Positions 17,147 to 25,523 of a stretch of DNA of 35,791 bases are shown one piece after another. Positions within the stretch are counted from its first letter, which is position 1. Each line of letters starts with the position of its first letter. The stretch is taken from positions 1 to 35,791 of IMG/VR virus record IMGVR_UViG_3300033571_005056, one strand, 5' to 3'. The notes below the pieces were generated by a model that worked only from the letters and a program-made list of their open reading frames with translations, did no database searches and was not told the origin of the DNA. The position numbers and the translations under genes are program-made. The stretch is from a virus.

Positions 17147-19081
17147 TTAGTCTTCAGACTTTCCTTTTTTCTTCTTTGGCTTGGCAGGAGGCTCATCTTC
17201 CTCCTCGTCGCCCATATCTTCTTCTTCCCCTTCACCCTCATTATTATGTGAATCGGTATCAATATGGACTTCATCGTCGCCTTCGCCCGTATTTATTTCA
17301 GGCATTTCGTCGCCGTCGCCATCTCCCATTGGCATACCCTCTTCGCCTTCCATACCCTCACCTTCCATTTCGCCTTCTCCACCCTCGACGCCCATGTCAG
17401 ACTTTAGCATAGAAATGAGTTCCTCTAATTCTCTCATGTTGTCGATTAGCTCATCCTTAGAGGTCATCTCAACCTCATCGTCGTACATTCCACCGGCAAT
17501 CCCTTCTTGTCCTTCTTGCTCGGCGTCCACCTCTTCTCCAGCCTCAGCCGCAGCGTCCTCTGAGTCCATAGCTGGCATAGTATCTCCAGCCTCTCCGTCC
17601 TCATTAGGCATTTCCTCATCAGGAATCATACCAGCAGACTCATCACCACCATCAGCTTCCGCTTGGCCTTCCCCTTGTGGCATTTGGGATGCCATAGCAT
17701 TAGCAGCAGGGGCCGCAGCACCCTGAGCACCTTGGCCTCCGCCTAGAGCAGCAGCTAACCCGCCCGCTGCACCCCCACCCATACCAGATTGAATCATCTT
17801 TAGAACTTGCCCAATCTTGCCGAGATCGTCAGCAACTTTTTCAAAGTTCAGATAATTCATTAGAGACGTTTCATTTAGAATGGAATTATACTCACACTCA
17901 TCAAATACACTTTCTAGGAAATCTGAAACGTCAATGGCTTCTATACCGTTCTTAGTCTTTAGTGTGTCAGCAAAATCTCCGAGAACTTTCTTCATTACAG
18001 AACTCTTTGGAGATAGTCTTGCCAGGGATTCAAAAATAACAACATGAGTCTTTACTAATGAATCGAATGTTGGAACGTCAGTTAGCGTTTGTACATTAAC
18101 GCCATACTTCTCATTCAGAAGATTAACAACGTAATCTTTTACTGGCTTCTTGAATTCATATATCTTCGATACAAAGCTCTTTATATCCTTCTCTGGGACA
18201 GCCTTAGTATCAACTAATAGGTCTAAGTTGTTCTCCACCAGCGAAGAGATTTGCTTCTTCGTAGCCATGGCAAAGTATGGAACGTCTACTATAATTTCAG
18301 CTACGAGAGCCGCAATCTTATCGTCTGATTCATAGATGCTAGTTGGCAGCTTTTGTACCTTCTCGTTAGTTACCCATACAGTCTCAAACTTTGTTTTAGC
18401 CTCAGCTAATTCTTTAGTAATAAGTTCGTGCTTGCAAAGATGATCGTATAGGGTATGGTTTATCGTGCTAGGAATCTGATAAACTTTATCTTCTGCTAGC
18501 TTCTCATACGTTAACTTTGGAAGATTAAATGACTTTGAAATTACCGAAGAGAGTTTAATAGTGTTGCGAATTTCTGGTATATTGATGAAATTCTGTGACT
18601 CCTTAAGCATAGCCACTAAGTCATCCTTTATCTCGACAACTCGGCTAAACTCCTCTGTTGAAACTATTTGAGCAGTCTCATCAAATCTCTCAACTTTTGA
18701 GGCTAGCCGGGACTTAGTGTGGTCAAACTTAAGTCTTGATTCCCATAGATTTAGAATAGAATCAAAACTCTCATTGACAGTATCCAAGTCATTGCTAATA
18801 ATATCCGCAAGGAAGTTATTAACTTTATTGTCAACTAACTTAGAGTAAATCTCTTTATCTTCAAAGATGCTAGCATCCCGAACTTGTACGTCGGTTAATT
18901 TTAATGCCTTTGAATCGAAGTTACCCTGGATAACTGCTCCGCTTTCAGTTAGGTAGGTGGCAAGACTATCTTCTACATTAAAAAGCTCTACGTTCTCTCT
19001 CAAAGAACGCCCAAGGAAATCACCCAGCTTCACTAGGTTAAGAAATGTTTTGTTACGGGACTCAAATAAGTTAGTTAGCAT
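17147..19081 (-). CDS. Head/prohead core protein candidate with acidic tail
   Basis: A 644-aa protein. The first ~430 residues are helical and charged (RNKTFLNLVKLGDFLGRSLR). An Ala/Gly-rich stretch follows at ~430-465. The last ~180 residues are extremely acidic with Gly, Met and Asp/Glu runs, ending in a basic KPKKKKGKSED. Acidic helical proteins encoded next to the portal are typical of prohead cores or scaffolds (T4 genes 67, 68 and 22 lie beside gene 20). Protease and major capsid genes are not in the window. It begins 40 nt after the portal stop, behind a weak AAAGG ribosome site. Confidence 0.55.
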   Translation of the reverse strand: MLTNLFESRNKTFLNLVKLGDFLGRSLRENVELFNVEDSLATYLTESGAVIQGNFDSKALKLTDVQVRDASIFEDKEIYSKLVDNKVNNFLADIISNDLDTVNESFDSILNLWESRLKFDHTKSRLASKVERFDETAQIVSTEEFSRVVEIKDDLVAMLKESQNFINIPEIRNTIKLSSVISKSFNLPKLTYEKLAEDKVYQIPSTINHTLYDHLCKHELITKELAEAKTKFETVWVTNEKVQKLPTSIYESDDKIAALVAEIIVDVPYFAMATKKQISSLVENNLDLLVDTKAVPEKDIKSFVSKIYEFKKPVKDYVVNLLNEKYGVNVQTLTDVPTFDSLVKTHVVIFESLARLSPKSSVMKKVLGDFADTLKTKNGIEAIDVSDFLESVFDECEYNSILNETSLMNYLNFEKVADDLGKIGQVLKMIQSGMGGGAAGGLAAALGGGQGAQGAAAPAANAMASQMPQGEGQAEADGGDESAGMIPDEEMPNEDGEAGDTMPAMDSEDAAAEAGEEVDAEQEGQEGIAGGMYDDEVEMTSKDELIDNMRELEELISMLKSDMGVEGGEGEMEGEGMEGEEGMPMGDGDGDEMPEINTGEGDDEVHIDTDSHNNEGEGEEEDMGDEEEDEPPAKPKKKKGKSED

Positions 19082-19121
19082 ATAAACCTTTTATCAAAAG
19101 TATCTAGGGGATTTTTATTAC

Positions 19122-20951
19122 TTAGTTTTTAATTAATTCTCTTTCCAAGGCTAAATCTTTAACAATTTTAATTGCCTCTTCGCTTAAACCCTCATTTATC
19201 ATTAATTTACTTAACTTTAGGAAATCCAATTGCTCCATTTGCGTGGGAGGAGTGTTCTCAGCAGGCTCTTGGCCGCCTGCTTCACCTGGGCCAGGACCTG
19301 CCATACCGCCGCCAGGGGGAGCACCAGGGGGAGCCATACCACCCATGCCAGGAGCACCACCCATTGCCATTCCGGGAGGCATCCCAGCAGCAATCGCTCC
19401 CATGATTGGATCTTGAGACTGTTCTTCCAATTTCTTTTTGATTTCATCTATTTCCTCATCATTCATTTGATAATAAGTCTTGTAAATGTATTCCATCGGG
19501 AATATGTTTAAACCTTTTACCGCTTGAACAAGTCTGGCTTTTTGCTCATCAATATCTAGCTGTCTCTTAGCCGACATATCGGATGGCTCAGGAAGTTTAA
19601 TCTTAAGTTTTGATACAGTTAAAGGTGGAAATCCCTTAACCAGCAAATGTCGCTTAAGCATTGCTTCTAGGCCAATTTGAATGCATTGCTGTACTCTTAG
19701 GATTACTCTTGCAAACTTAACATCGAGTTGGCTAAGGTTAGCCTTGCGTTCTGGGGATTGATCTTTCTCTACGATGTAATCCTTTGGAATCTTTAGAGTC
19801 GCTAAAAGCTTATCTCTAAAGTACTTAACGTCATCTACTTCACCAAGATTTTCTGCTCCCTTTAGTGTATCAATCTTGGTGCCTGATCCTTTTCCATTCA
19901 CTGATACGAAAAAGTCTTCATCCTGTGCCATTGGATTGAATCTAGCATCAATCTCACCTGTTTGACGATTAAAGTATTTTTCTTTCTTGAATTTGCTTTT
20001 TTGCATCTCAAGATAATGCTCTGCTTTAGATGAAGGTAAATTTCCAGTATCAATATAGAAAATTCTCCTCTCCGGTGCGCGAGTTAACCTATAGATTAAC
20101 ATGGCGTCTTCCATCATTTTCAGTGACTTGTAGACGCTTCTAGCAGCCCCAGCAATTGATTTACCGTAAGGGTAGTAAGTTGGGTCAGACGTAAACATTC
20201 GGAAATGTACAATCTGATTTTTATCGAGAGGAATAACTACACGTTGTGCAGTTGTAGTGCCTACTTTACCAAATATAGTGTTGTCAGTTTGAAGTGGTAT
20301 TTCTTGTAAAAAATCAGTTAATATACCGTAATTGTTTTCAATTCTGTAAATGTAGTTTGGATCTAGAATTTTAATCTTTTGAATACCACGGCGAATATTA
20401 TCAATATCTACAACAAGTTCAACGAAGCAATCTCCATACTTCACGGTATTGCGAACAACATCCCACAGTAAATTCTCAAGAGAAATATCTGTAAAAAATG
20501 TCTCAGCCTCATCTTTAACGAGTTGGTCATCGGTGTCTACTTCCCAACGGCTCCCGTCTAAGTTTAATTGAGTTGAATCGTCTGCATAAATATCAAAAGC
20601 GGCAGCCACCTCTGGATAGTCATCCATATCCTCAAATTCTTGGTATCTGCGTTTGCGCTCAAGTTCTTCTTCGTTTATTGGAATTAATTGAGTAGTCTTC
20701 CCAGGAGCCATGGTGCTCGCAGGAGTTCTCCTAAGCAGTGTATCACCTTCTAAAGGATGGGGTTGCGGAGGTAGAATTTCTAAAGGAGTCGTTCCATTTT
20801 GATCTAAATTAGGCTCTGATCTACCAGATAAAAATTTAGCAAAGAACTTGCCGGTACGACCGATAGGGTAATACCAAGAGCCAAACCAGCTTGAAATGCT
20901 TCCTCTGCTAGGAGCAAATTGTGTGTAATTTTCGTTTAACTTAGTAGCCAT
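19122..20951 (-). CDS. Portal vertex protein, T4 gp20-like
   Basis: A 609-aa portal protein. Recognisable parts are the N-terminal clip/wing entry (EFEDMDDYPEVAAAFDIYAD), PYGKSIAGAARSVYKSLKMM, the stem region LTRAPERRIFYIDTGNLPSS, and YIVEKDQSPERKANLSQLD before the helical crown. These match T4 gp20-type portals in order. The C-terminus has a Gly/Pro/Met-rich linker (~515-570) and a final helix. The dodecamer forms the DNA entry channel and docks terminase. Its first 16 nt overlap the end of the terminase C-half gene, consistent with the terL-portal coupling of T4-type phages. Confidence 0.9.
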   Translation of the reverse strand: MATKLNENYTQFAPSRGSISSWFGSWYYPIGRTGKFFAKFLSGRSEPNLDQNGTTPLEILPPQPHPLEGDTLLRRTPASTMAPGKTTQLIPINEEELERKRRYQEFEDMDDYPEVAAAFDIYADDSTQLNLDGSRWEVDTDDQLVKDEAETFFTDISLENLLWDVVRNTVKYGDCFVELVVDIDNIRRGIQKIKILDPNYIYRIENNYGILTDFLQEIPLQTDNTIFGKVGTTTAQRVVIPLDKNQIVHFRMFTSDPTYYPYGKSIAGAARSVYKSLKMMEDAMLIYRLTRAPERRIFYIDTGNLPSSKAEHYLEMQKSKFKKEKYFNRQTGEIDARFNPMAQDEDFFVSVNGKGSGTKIDTLKGAENLGEVDDVKYFRDKLLATLKIPKDYIVEKDQSPERKANLSQLDVKFARVILRVQQCIQIGLEAMLKRHLLVKGFPPLTVSKLKIKLPEPSDMSAKRQLDIDEQKARLVQAVKGLNIFPMEYIYKTYYQMNDEEIDEIKKKLEEQSQDPIMGAIAAGMPPGMAMGGAPGMGGMAPPGAPPGGGMAGPGPGEAGGQEPAENTPPTQMEQLDFLKLSKLMINEGLSEEAIKIVKDLALERELIKN

Positions 20952-22021
20952 TTAAGATCTTCTTCGTGAATTAAACCACCGGGAGTTCTAATATAGTATT
21001 TAGACTGGGTAATTGGCACATTAAACTTATCTCCATCATTTGGTCGATGTTGGAGCATGGGGGTATTAACTCTTAATTCATTAAATCCATGAACAGCCAA
21101 GGCTAGACCCATAATTAAATCATCGTGGCAGTTAACGTCGGCTTTGTACCTACCAACTTCGTCAATAATAAAGGTTAAAAGCTCATCTACTGTACGGTCA
21201 GAGTTTAGTTTAATTTTATTTAATCTTATTGCCTCATCCATCTGAACTAACATTTGCCTACGATTTGCCTCTGATATTTGTACCCCAGCCTCATGTTTTT
21301 CATCTAAAAATAGGTTTTCGTACTGCTCTACATCTTTTATCTGATAGATTAAATTGTGCCCAATCATGTTACGTTCCGGCACGACATAGGCTGTGTTATA
21401 CTCCCGAGCAATCTGAACTACGATTGTAGCAAACTCATTGATAGGTGTATTAACTGACCTGAATTCAGCTACTTGCTCTCCAGTATAAATATCAATTACT
21501 TGTGCCACGGAGGCATCCAGACCCCTACCAATAGAGGTGTCAACTCCAATAATGTAATCGTGATTAGGGTTTGGGTGATGCCAAATTCTAAATCTGTTGT
21601 TATATCTTGTTGTGTAATTATCGTTTATCTGCTCTTTTAATTGCTTTAGAATTTCACCGTCTACGAAAGTATCACCTGTACCTAAAAACTCACAATTATG
21701 ACTTAGAATTCCATTTGAAAAATAACTATTGTCTGCCCCTGTGTTAACAGGGTCATAAACTGAGACAGGCTGGTTTACAGTGTTTATAGAAAATATTTTT
21801 TCTACGCCCGAATCAGTAAATATTAAATCACCTATTCTTAAATCTTTAGCTTCCTTAAATTTATTTGGGCTAATACCAATTCTATGAGATTCAGAGCATT
21901 TAAGAATTTTTGATTCAGTAATAATTTCAATGTAAGAAGTTATTGTTTTTTTTGTTATGCCTTTAAAAGGTTCAAACCCATTTTTTGTTTTTATAAGATA
22001 TTTATTATTTGCTTTATACAT
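20936..22021 (-). CDS. Large terminase C-half: intein C-fragment plus nuclease domain
   Basis: A 361-aa protein in two parts. Residues 1-109 are an intein C-fragment with block B-like LKCSESHRIG (His46), block F around VSVYDPVNTGADNSYFSNG and block G ILSHN (His108-Asn109). Cys110 is the +1 extein residue. The rest (EFLGTGDTFVDGEILKQLKE onward) is the terminase nuclease domain: Asp161 in IIGVDTSIG, Glu216 in VPERN, Asp300/301 in HDDLIMGLALAV, as in T4 gp17. Trans-splicing with the N-half would rebuild a ~515-aa TerL that cleaves concatemers and packages DNA. The start overlaps the endonuclease gene by 8 nt. Confidence 0.88.
   Translation of the reverse strand: MYKANNKYLIKTKNGFEPFKGITKKTITSYIEIITESKILKCSESHRIGISPNKFKEAKDLRIGDLIFTDSGVEKIFSINTVNQPVSVYDPVNTGADNSYFSNGILSHNCEFLGTGDTFVDGEILKQLKEQINDNYTTRYNNRFRIWHHPNPNHDYIIGVDTSIGRGLDASVAQVIDIYTGEQVAEFRSVNTPINEFATIVVQIAREYNTAYVVPERNMIGHNLIYQIKDVEQYENLFLDEKHEAGVQISEANRRQMLVQMDEAIRLNKIKLNSDRTVDELLTFIIDEVGRYKADVNCHDDLIMGLALAVHGFNELRVNTPMLQHRPNDGDKFNVPITQSKYYIRTPGGLIHEEDLKWLLS
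21695..22021 (-). other. Split intein C-fragment (109 aa) coding segment
   Basis: The segment covers MYKANNKYLI to the terminal HN. It contains blocks B, F and G, so the split lies before block B, giving a long C-fragment. Canonical split inteins such as DnaE split after block B and leave only ~35 aa on the C side. The layout is that of the atypical AceL-TerL intein known from a terminase in Ace Lake metagenomic data. Confidence 0.85.
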
Positions 22022-22640
22022 TTGTCCATGATCTCCCTGAAATTATATGTTTTATGCATTGGGTAGTAACTTTGTAAATCAAAGAATACTTTTTAGAAAA
22101 AGCTTGATCGTAGCTCATTGCTCTTCCATTTTGTTGTACTTCTCCAACTCCATCTAAAATAGGTTTAGATTCATATAAATTTTTTATTTCTTTGATTTGG
22201 ATAATTGAAAGTTTTGAATAAAATACCTTTCCTTTATGGTGTTTTTTTATTTTTTCAATAGTTTCTGGAGATCGTTTTCTTCCTCTTTGATAACTTCGGT
22301 CAACAAGTTTCTGTGATTTGCTCATTTTAAGTTTAGATTCCTCTGAAAATTTATAACCAAGTGTTGTAAATCCTGAGTTATTGGGCCATCCTTTTCCAGT
22401 TTTAGTTTTATTTAATCCAATATTTTTCAAATAACTTTTTTGAGAAGTTATTTCTTTCTCCTCTAACTCTTCTATTAATTTTCTATCTTCTGATTCGTGT
22501 AAAATTTCATAAGTAAACTTAATACCTTTAAATGTTTTTCGTTTGTGACAACTAAGTCTATTAGAAAAACCTTTGTCATAAGTAATTCCAATGTAAATTA
22601 AATTATTCTCACCGATTAATTTATACACTATATGCTTCAT
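22014..22640 (-). CDS. GIY-YIG homing endonuclease in the intein gap
   Basis: A 208-aa endonuclease with the GIY-YIG module at the N-terminus (HIVYKLIGENNLIYIGITYD), conserved Arg in SNRLSCHKR (~27) and Tyr/Glu-rich helices after it. NUMOD3-like DNA-binding repeats follow (SEESKLKMSKSQK and SPETIEKIKKHHKGK), and a helix-turn-helix-like end carries CIKHIISGRSWTNV. It lies between the two terminase halves in the same direction, as expected for a free-standing homing endonuclease that spreads a fractured intein locus by cutting intein-less alleles. Confidence 0.88.
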   Translation of the reverse strand: MKHIVYKLIGENNLIYIGITYDKGFSNRLSCHKRKTFKGIKFTYEILHESEDRKLIEELEEKEITSQKSYLKNIGLNKTKTGKGWPNNSGFTTLGYKFSEESKLKMSKSQKLVDRSYQRGRKRSPETIEKIKKHHKGKVFYSKLSIIQIKEIKNLYESKPILDGVGEVQQNGRAMSYDQAFSKKYSLIYKVTTQCIKHIISGRSWTNV

Positions 22641-22670
22641 ACAGCTATATAGTGTTCCTAGGAAATCAGT

Positions 22671-23555
22671 CTAGCCTAATAAATTAAAAAGATCTTCTAT
22701 TTTTATTAAAGATATTTCATTTGTTTGGCAATTCATTACTTCAATTAAAGTATCCCCGGTTACGCATTCATACTCTTGCAGCCATTCTTTGTGGGATACG
22801 GACCCCCTAGTTTTTTTCTCCCAATCCTCTATACTTAATGGCGGGTCTAATTTAGCCATTGCTTCGTACATTTTTTCATAACCGGGATGCCTGAAATACT
22901 GAGGGTGGTCTTTCCAATTAATATCAATAGCATGAAAAGAGTTCTCGCCTCTTCTAGCCCCCGTGTATTGACGGTGGAACCAATTACCTACACCGTTCAC
23001 TGTGGATAAAGCAATTACCGAACCACCTGTGGAGATAACAGGGAATGCAGCAGCCCAAATAGTATCAATGTTTTCAATAAACGCAGCTTCGTCAAGAATT
23101 AACAATGAAGCAGCAGCAGAACGCCCAGATTGCTTAGAGGAAGATTTAGATTTAATTTCAGATCCATTTACAAATCTTAATGCATGTGCCGAATCTTTAA
23201 TTACTTTTGGCTTCAGCCATTCAGGAAGCTCATCGTAAGCAGTTTTCATTCTGGAAAGAACTTCCATGGAAGCATCATCATCCTTGGACAGAATTACAAC
23301 TTTGTAGTGCTCAGTAAACATGCACTTCCACAGGGAAAAAGCAGCAACAAGAGTAGTACAGCCTGCTTGTCTAAATTTACGAAGAATGTTAAATCTGTTA
23401 GATTTAAACTCATTTATTAGTTTTTTCTGAAATGGATAAAGATCAAATTTAACGAGTCCAAAGATCGGATGTACTACTTTTATGTAATTACAGATAAAGT
23501 ATACCGGATCTTTTCTACATTTATCAAATTCTTGCTTAATTTTATTTATGTCCAT
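22671..23555 (-). CDS. Large terminase N-half: ATPase domain plus intein N-fragment
   Basis: A 294-aa protein. Residues 1-263 are the gp17-type packaging ATPase: a Walker A-like RKFRQAGCTTL (~59-69), Walker B LLILDEAAF (151-159), and the coupling motif ALSTVNGVGNWFHRQY. Residues 264-294 (CVTGDTLIEVMN onward, with IKIEDLFNLLG) are an intein block A N-fragment, after which the frame stops. The extein joint EYE/C lies at the end of the ATPase domain. AGAGATGA precedes the ATG. Active packaging would need protein trans-splicing with the C-half gene 650 bp downstream. Confidence 0.88.
   Translation of the reverse strand: MDINKIKQEFDKCRKDPVYFICNYIKVVHPIFGLVKFDLYPFQKKLINEFKSNRFNILRKFRQAGCTTLVAAFSLWKCMFTEHYKVVILSKDDDASMEVLSRMKTAYDELPEWLKPKVIKDSAHALRFVNGSEIKSKSSSKQSGRSAAASLLILDEAAFIENIDTIWAAAFPVISTGGSVIALSTVNGVGNWFHRQYTGARRGENSFHAIDINWKDHPQYFRHPGYEKMYEAMAKLDPPLSIEDWEKKTRGSVSHKEWLQEYECVTGDTLIEVMNCQTNEISLIKIEDLFNLLG
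22674..22766 (-). other. Split intein N-fragment (31 aa) coding segment
   Basis: The segment begins with the catalytic Cys (codon 22764-22766) of block A, CVTGDTLIE, and ends LFNLLG before TAG. Only block A is present, which is an unusually short N-fragment. Together with the 109-aa C-fragment it makes a 140-aa mini-intein without an internal endonuclease domain. Confidence 0.85.
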
Positions 23556-23573
23556 CTATCATCTCTTTAAATT

Positions 23574-24248
23574 ATGATACACTCAGTAATATGTAGTCGT
23601 AAGGATAAAGTAAGTAAAAGCTTAAATAAGTTATTAGATTACTATCAAAAAGCAGATATTAAAGTTCATATCTCTTATGACGCTAACTCTATCTTTGAAG
23701 GGTATGAAGAAGGAATTAAGGCTTTAAACGCAAGTCCAGAAGACATAATTATTTTGTGTCACGACGATATTGAAGTCTTATCCGATAGAGATGACTTTAA
23801 ACATATTCTTGAAGAAGCTCTCTCCCAGAAGGATGTAGGGTTTGTTGGCCCAGCAGGAACTACATATTTAGACAATAATGCTGTCTGGTGGGAGATGAAG
23901 TACCGTCAAGCAGGACTCCATAGTGGTTTTGTGTTCCAAGGTAATAACTTAAAAACCATGACCCCTAATTACTTTGGTCCATGTAGAAATGTAGTAGTAT
24001 TAGATGGTTTATTTATTGCAGCTAAGAAAAAGACACTAGACCTGATCGGACTAAAAAAACCAAAAGAATTTTCGCAAAATTGGGATTTCTACGATCTATA
24101 CTACACCCTCAAGGCTTACGAGATGGGCTTCTTCAACAAGACAGTCCCAGTACTAATTTTACACAACTCAGATGGGCATACCCGAGAGTCGTGGGAAATT
24201 AACCGTAGAGCATTCATTAAAATGTTTAGATTACCAGTAAAGTGCTAA
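23574..24248 (+). CDS. Glycosyltransferase, family 2-like
   Basis: A 224-aa GT-A-fold-type protein. An N-terminal strand IHSVICSRKDKVSKSLNKLL leads to a nucleotide-sugar site with IIILCHDDIEVLSD (Asp-Asp pair ~63-64). VVVLDGLFIAAKKKTLDLI is typical of StrF-like glycosyltransferases (Glyco_tranf_2_5), and the C-terminal block has NWDFYDLYYTLKAYEMGF. It could glycosylate phage DNA, virion proteins or a host surface component. The acceptor is not evident. It is divergent from terL by 18 nt, followed 1 nt later by a membrane protein gene with which it likely forms an operon. Confidence 0.8.
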   Translation: MIHSVICSRKDKVSKSLNKLLDYYQKADIKVHISYDANSIFEGYEEGIKALNASPEDIIILCHDDIEVLSDRDDFKHILEEALSQKDVGFVGPAGTTYLDNNAVWWEMKYRQAGLHSGFVFQGNNLKTMTPNYFGPCRNVVVLDGLFIAAKKKTLDLIGLKKPKEFSQNWDFYDLYYTLKAYEMGFFNKTVPVLILHNSDGHTRESWEINRRAFIKMFRLPVKC

Positions 24249-24249
24249 A

Positions 24250-24648
24250 ATGACAGAACTATTCCTACTTATTGTGTTTATCTTAAGCTGCTACGGGGGT
24301 GCTGTAGGTATTGCTCACTCAAAGCTATTTCAGCCTTTGCGCTACTTCCTTTCTTACAGCAACTATTACTTAGATGAGAATGATAAGTTAATTTCTGCTG
24401 TGCACAGAACTAATTCTATCTTTAAATTCTTAGCGAAGCTAACTAGCTGCACTCTTTGCCTAGGGTTTTGGTTAGGCATTATTTTTTCTACATTTATTAC
24501 TAGCCCTTGTGGTTTAATTAGGGCTTACTCACCAGAATCATTCACTTTAATGAGCAAAGCCGTCACACTAATTTATGACGGCTTTTTGGGGGCGGCATCA
24601 GCATTTATTACGCACCTTCTATTCCGCTCACGAATGGAAGGTGCTTAA
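24250..24648 (+). CDS. Membrane protein with Cys motif, DUF1360-like
   Basis: A 132-aa protein with three hydrophobic stretches (N-terminal FLLIVFILSCYGGAVGIAH, central LCLGFWLGIIFSTFI, C-terminal ALTLIYD-type helix). The central motif LTSCTLCLGFWLG resembles the conserved Cys-x-x-Cys-x-Gly-x-Trp of DUF1360 membrane proteins. Its ATG is 1 nt after the glycosyltransferase stop. It might place the transferase's substrate at the membrane. Two hairpins lie in its last 100 nt. Confidence 0.6.
   Translation: MTELFLLIVFILSCYGGAVGIAHSKLFQPLRYFLSYSNYYLDENDKLISAVHRTNSIFKFLAKLTSCTLCLGFWLGIIFSTFITSPCGLIRAYSPESFTLMSKAVTLIYDGFLGAASAFITHLLFRSRMEGA
24556..24589 (+). terminator. Hairpin within the end of the membrane-protein gene
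   Basis: A 10-bp perfect stem (AAAGCCGTCA pairs with TGACGGCTTT), a 10-nt loop, then two further T before a G-run. Shape is that of an intrinsic terminator, but it lies inside coding sequence 60 nt before the stop codon and the T-tract is short, so termination would be partial. Confidence 0.45.
24612..24644 (+). terminator. Stem-loop at the stop codon of the membrane-protein gene
   Basis: A 13-bp stem (GCACCTTCTATTC with GAATGGAAGGTGC, one T-G pair) with a 7-nt loop ends 1 nt before the stop codon. No T-run follows. It could be a transcript-stabilising 3' structure. Confidence 0.45.
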
Positions 24649-24751
24649 TACAGCAACCGCTGGAACAATGTGTAACTCTCCTCAGACCACCTCTTAACTT
24701 TAGTAACATAGAATTATCCTCCTACTGTATCTATTATAGCAACATTAAATT

Positions 24752-25105
24752 ATGATTCCTAATACTTATTTTTGTGATATTGACGGCTGCATTCTTGAGC
24801 AGACTGAAAATTTCTTTATGGGGATGACTACTCCAAAATTTTTGCCAGGAACTAGAGAGAAACTTCTTGAATGGCATGTGAAGGGAGCTAAAATCATCCT
24901 CACGACCGGACGCCCTGAGACACAGCGCGAAAGTTTAGAGAAGCTCTTCAAAGATAACCAAGTTTTCTACGATAAGTTAATTATGGATTGCGGTTGTGGA
25001 GTACGAATTTTAATTAACGATATAGACCCTCGGAGGCCACAGCAAGAGAAAGCTCTCTCTGTAAATTTAACTAGAAATAAAGGAATTGGAGTTGCCTATC
25101 AATGA
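24752..25105 (+). CDS. HAD-superfamily phosphatase
   Basis: A 117-aa short HAD protein. Motif I is CDIDGC (Asp9/Asp11), motif II is ILTTGRPE (~49-55), and motif IV is INDIDP (~89-92). Motif III Lys is probably among KLFKDNQ or DKL. Phage proteins of this size are related to the polynucleotide-phosphatase end of T4 Pnk and act on phosphorylated sugars or nucleic-acid ends. No kinase P-loop is present. It begins after a ~100-nt gap and overlaps the next ORF by 4 nt. Confidence 0.8.
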   Translation: MIPNTYFCDIDGCILEQTENFFMGMTTPKFLPGTREKLLEWHVKGAKIILTTGRPETQRESLEKLFKDNQVFYDKLIMDCGCGVRILINDIDPRRPQQEKALSVNLTRNKGIGVAYQ

Positions 25106-25287
25106 TTACCATGATTAGCATGTTCATTTTTATCGTAGTGTTCATAATTTACGATGTAGTGATTTACGGAAGGTACGAAGATCTTGTCGGCAGATTGGAA
25201 GAGCTTAATAGTAAGCTGGATACGAATCACAGGGAAACACTTGAGAAGCTTCAGCAGATAAGAAAGGAAATTAGTGATTACCGATGA
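25102..25287 (+). CDS. Small membrane-anchored coiled-coil protein
   Basis: A 61-aa protein. One N-terminal hydrophobic helix (MFIFIVVFIIYDVVIYG) is followed by a charged helix with heptad-like Leu and Ile (RLEELNSKLDTNHRETLEKL). The arrangement resembles small spanin- or holin-like proteins, but no lysis gene neighbours it. ATGA overlap with the HAD gene and 4-nt overlap with the next gene indicate coupling. Confidence 0.6.
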   Translation: MITMISMFIFIVVFIIYDVVIYGRYEDLVGRLEELNSKLDTNHRETLEKLQQIRKEISDYR

Positions 25288-25523
25288 TGTTTCAAACTTC
25301 TGCTAGTGACTACATTTACGACGGGTCGGATTTAATCCCAATCAATAGAGAAGGGTTTACTTATCTAATCTCTAAAATTAGAGCTATGCAGGAAGATTAT
25401 GATGCTTTAATCGAAGAGATTAGAGAGCTTGAGTCTGCGACTCCAAAGAATAAGAAACCAAAGTTTAATCCTGCTGATTTCTTTATCTTAGATAAAAATG
25501 GGGATAATGATAATGAATCCTGA
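25284..25523 (+). CDS. Hypothetical small acidic protein
   Basis: A 79-aa protein, helical in the middle (ISKIRAMQEDYDALIEEIRE), with an acidic end. It overlaps both neighbours by 4 and 26 nt. Not recognised. Codon use is AT-rich like the phage core. Confidence 0.5.
   Translation: MMFQTSASDYIYDGSDLIPINREGFTYLISKIRAMQEDYDALIEEIRELESATPKNKKPKFNPADFFILDKNGDNDNES

Noticed and set aside
17176-17726. Plus-strand ORFs opposite the acidic tail of the head protein
   Set aside because: Ser/Pro-rich shadows of Glu/Asp/Gly codons; no ribosome site and no independent support.
22014-22640. Group I intron in terL
   Set aside because: The frames on either side begin and end as intein fragments with blocks A, B, F and G, and the C-half has its own ATG, so interruption is at protein level.
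24649-24751. tRNA gene in the gap before the HAD gene
   Set aside because: No cloverleaf or T-loop sequence could be folded from these bases.
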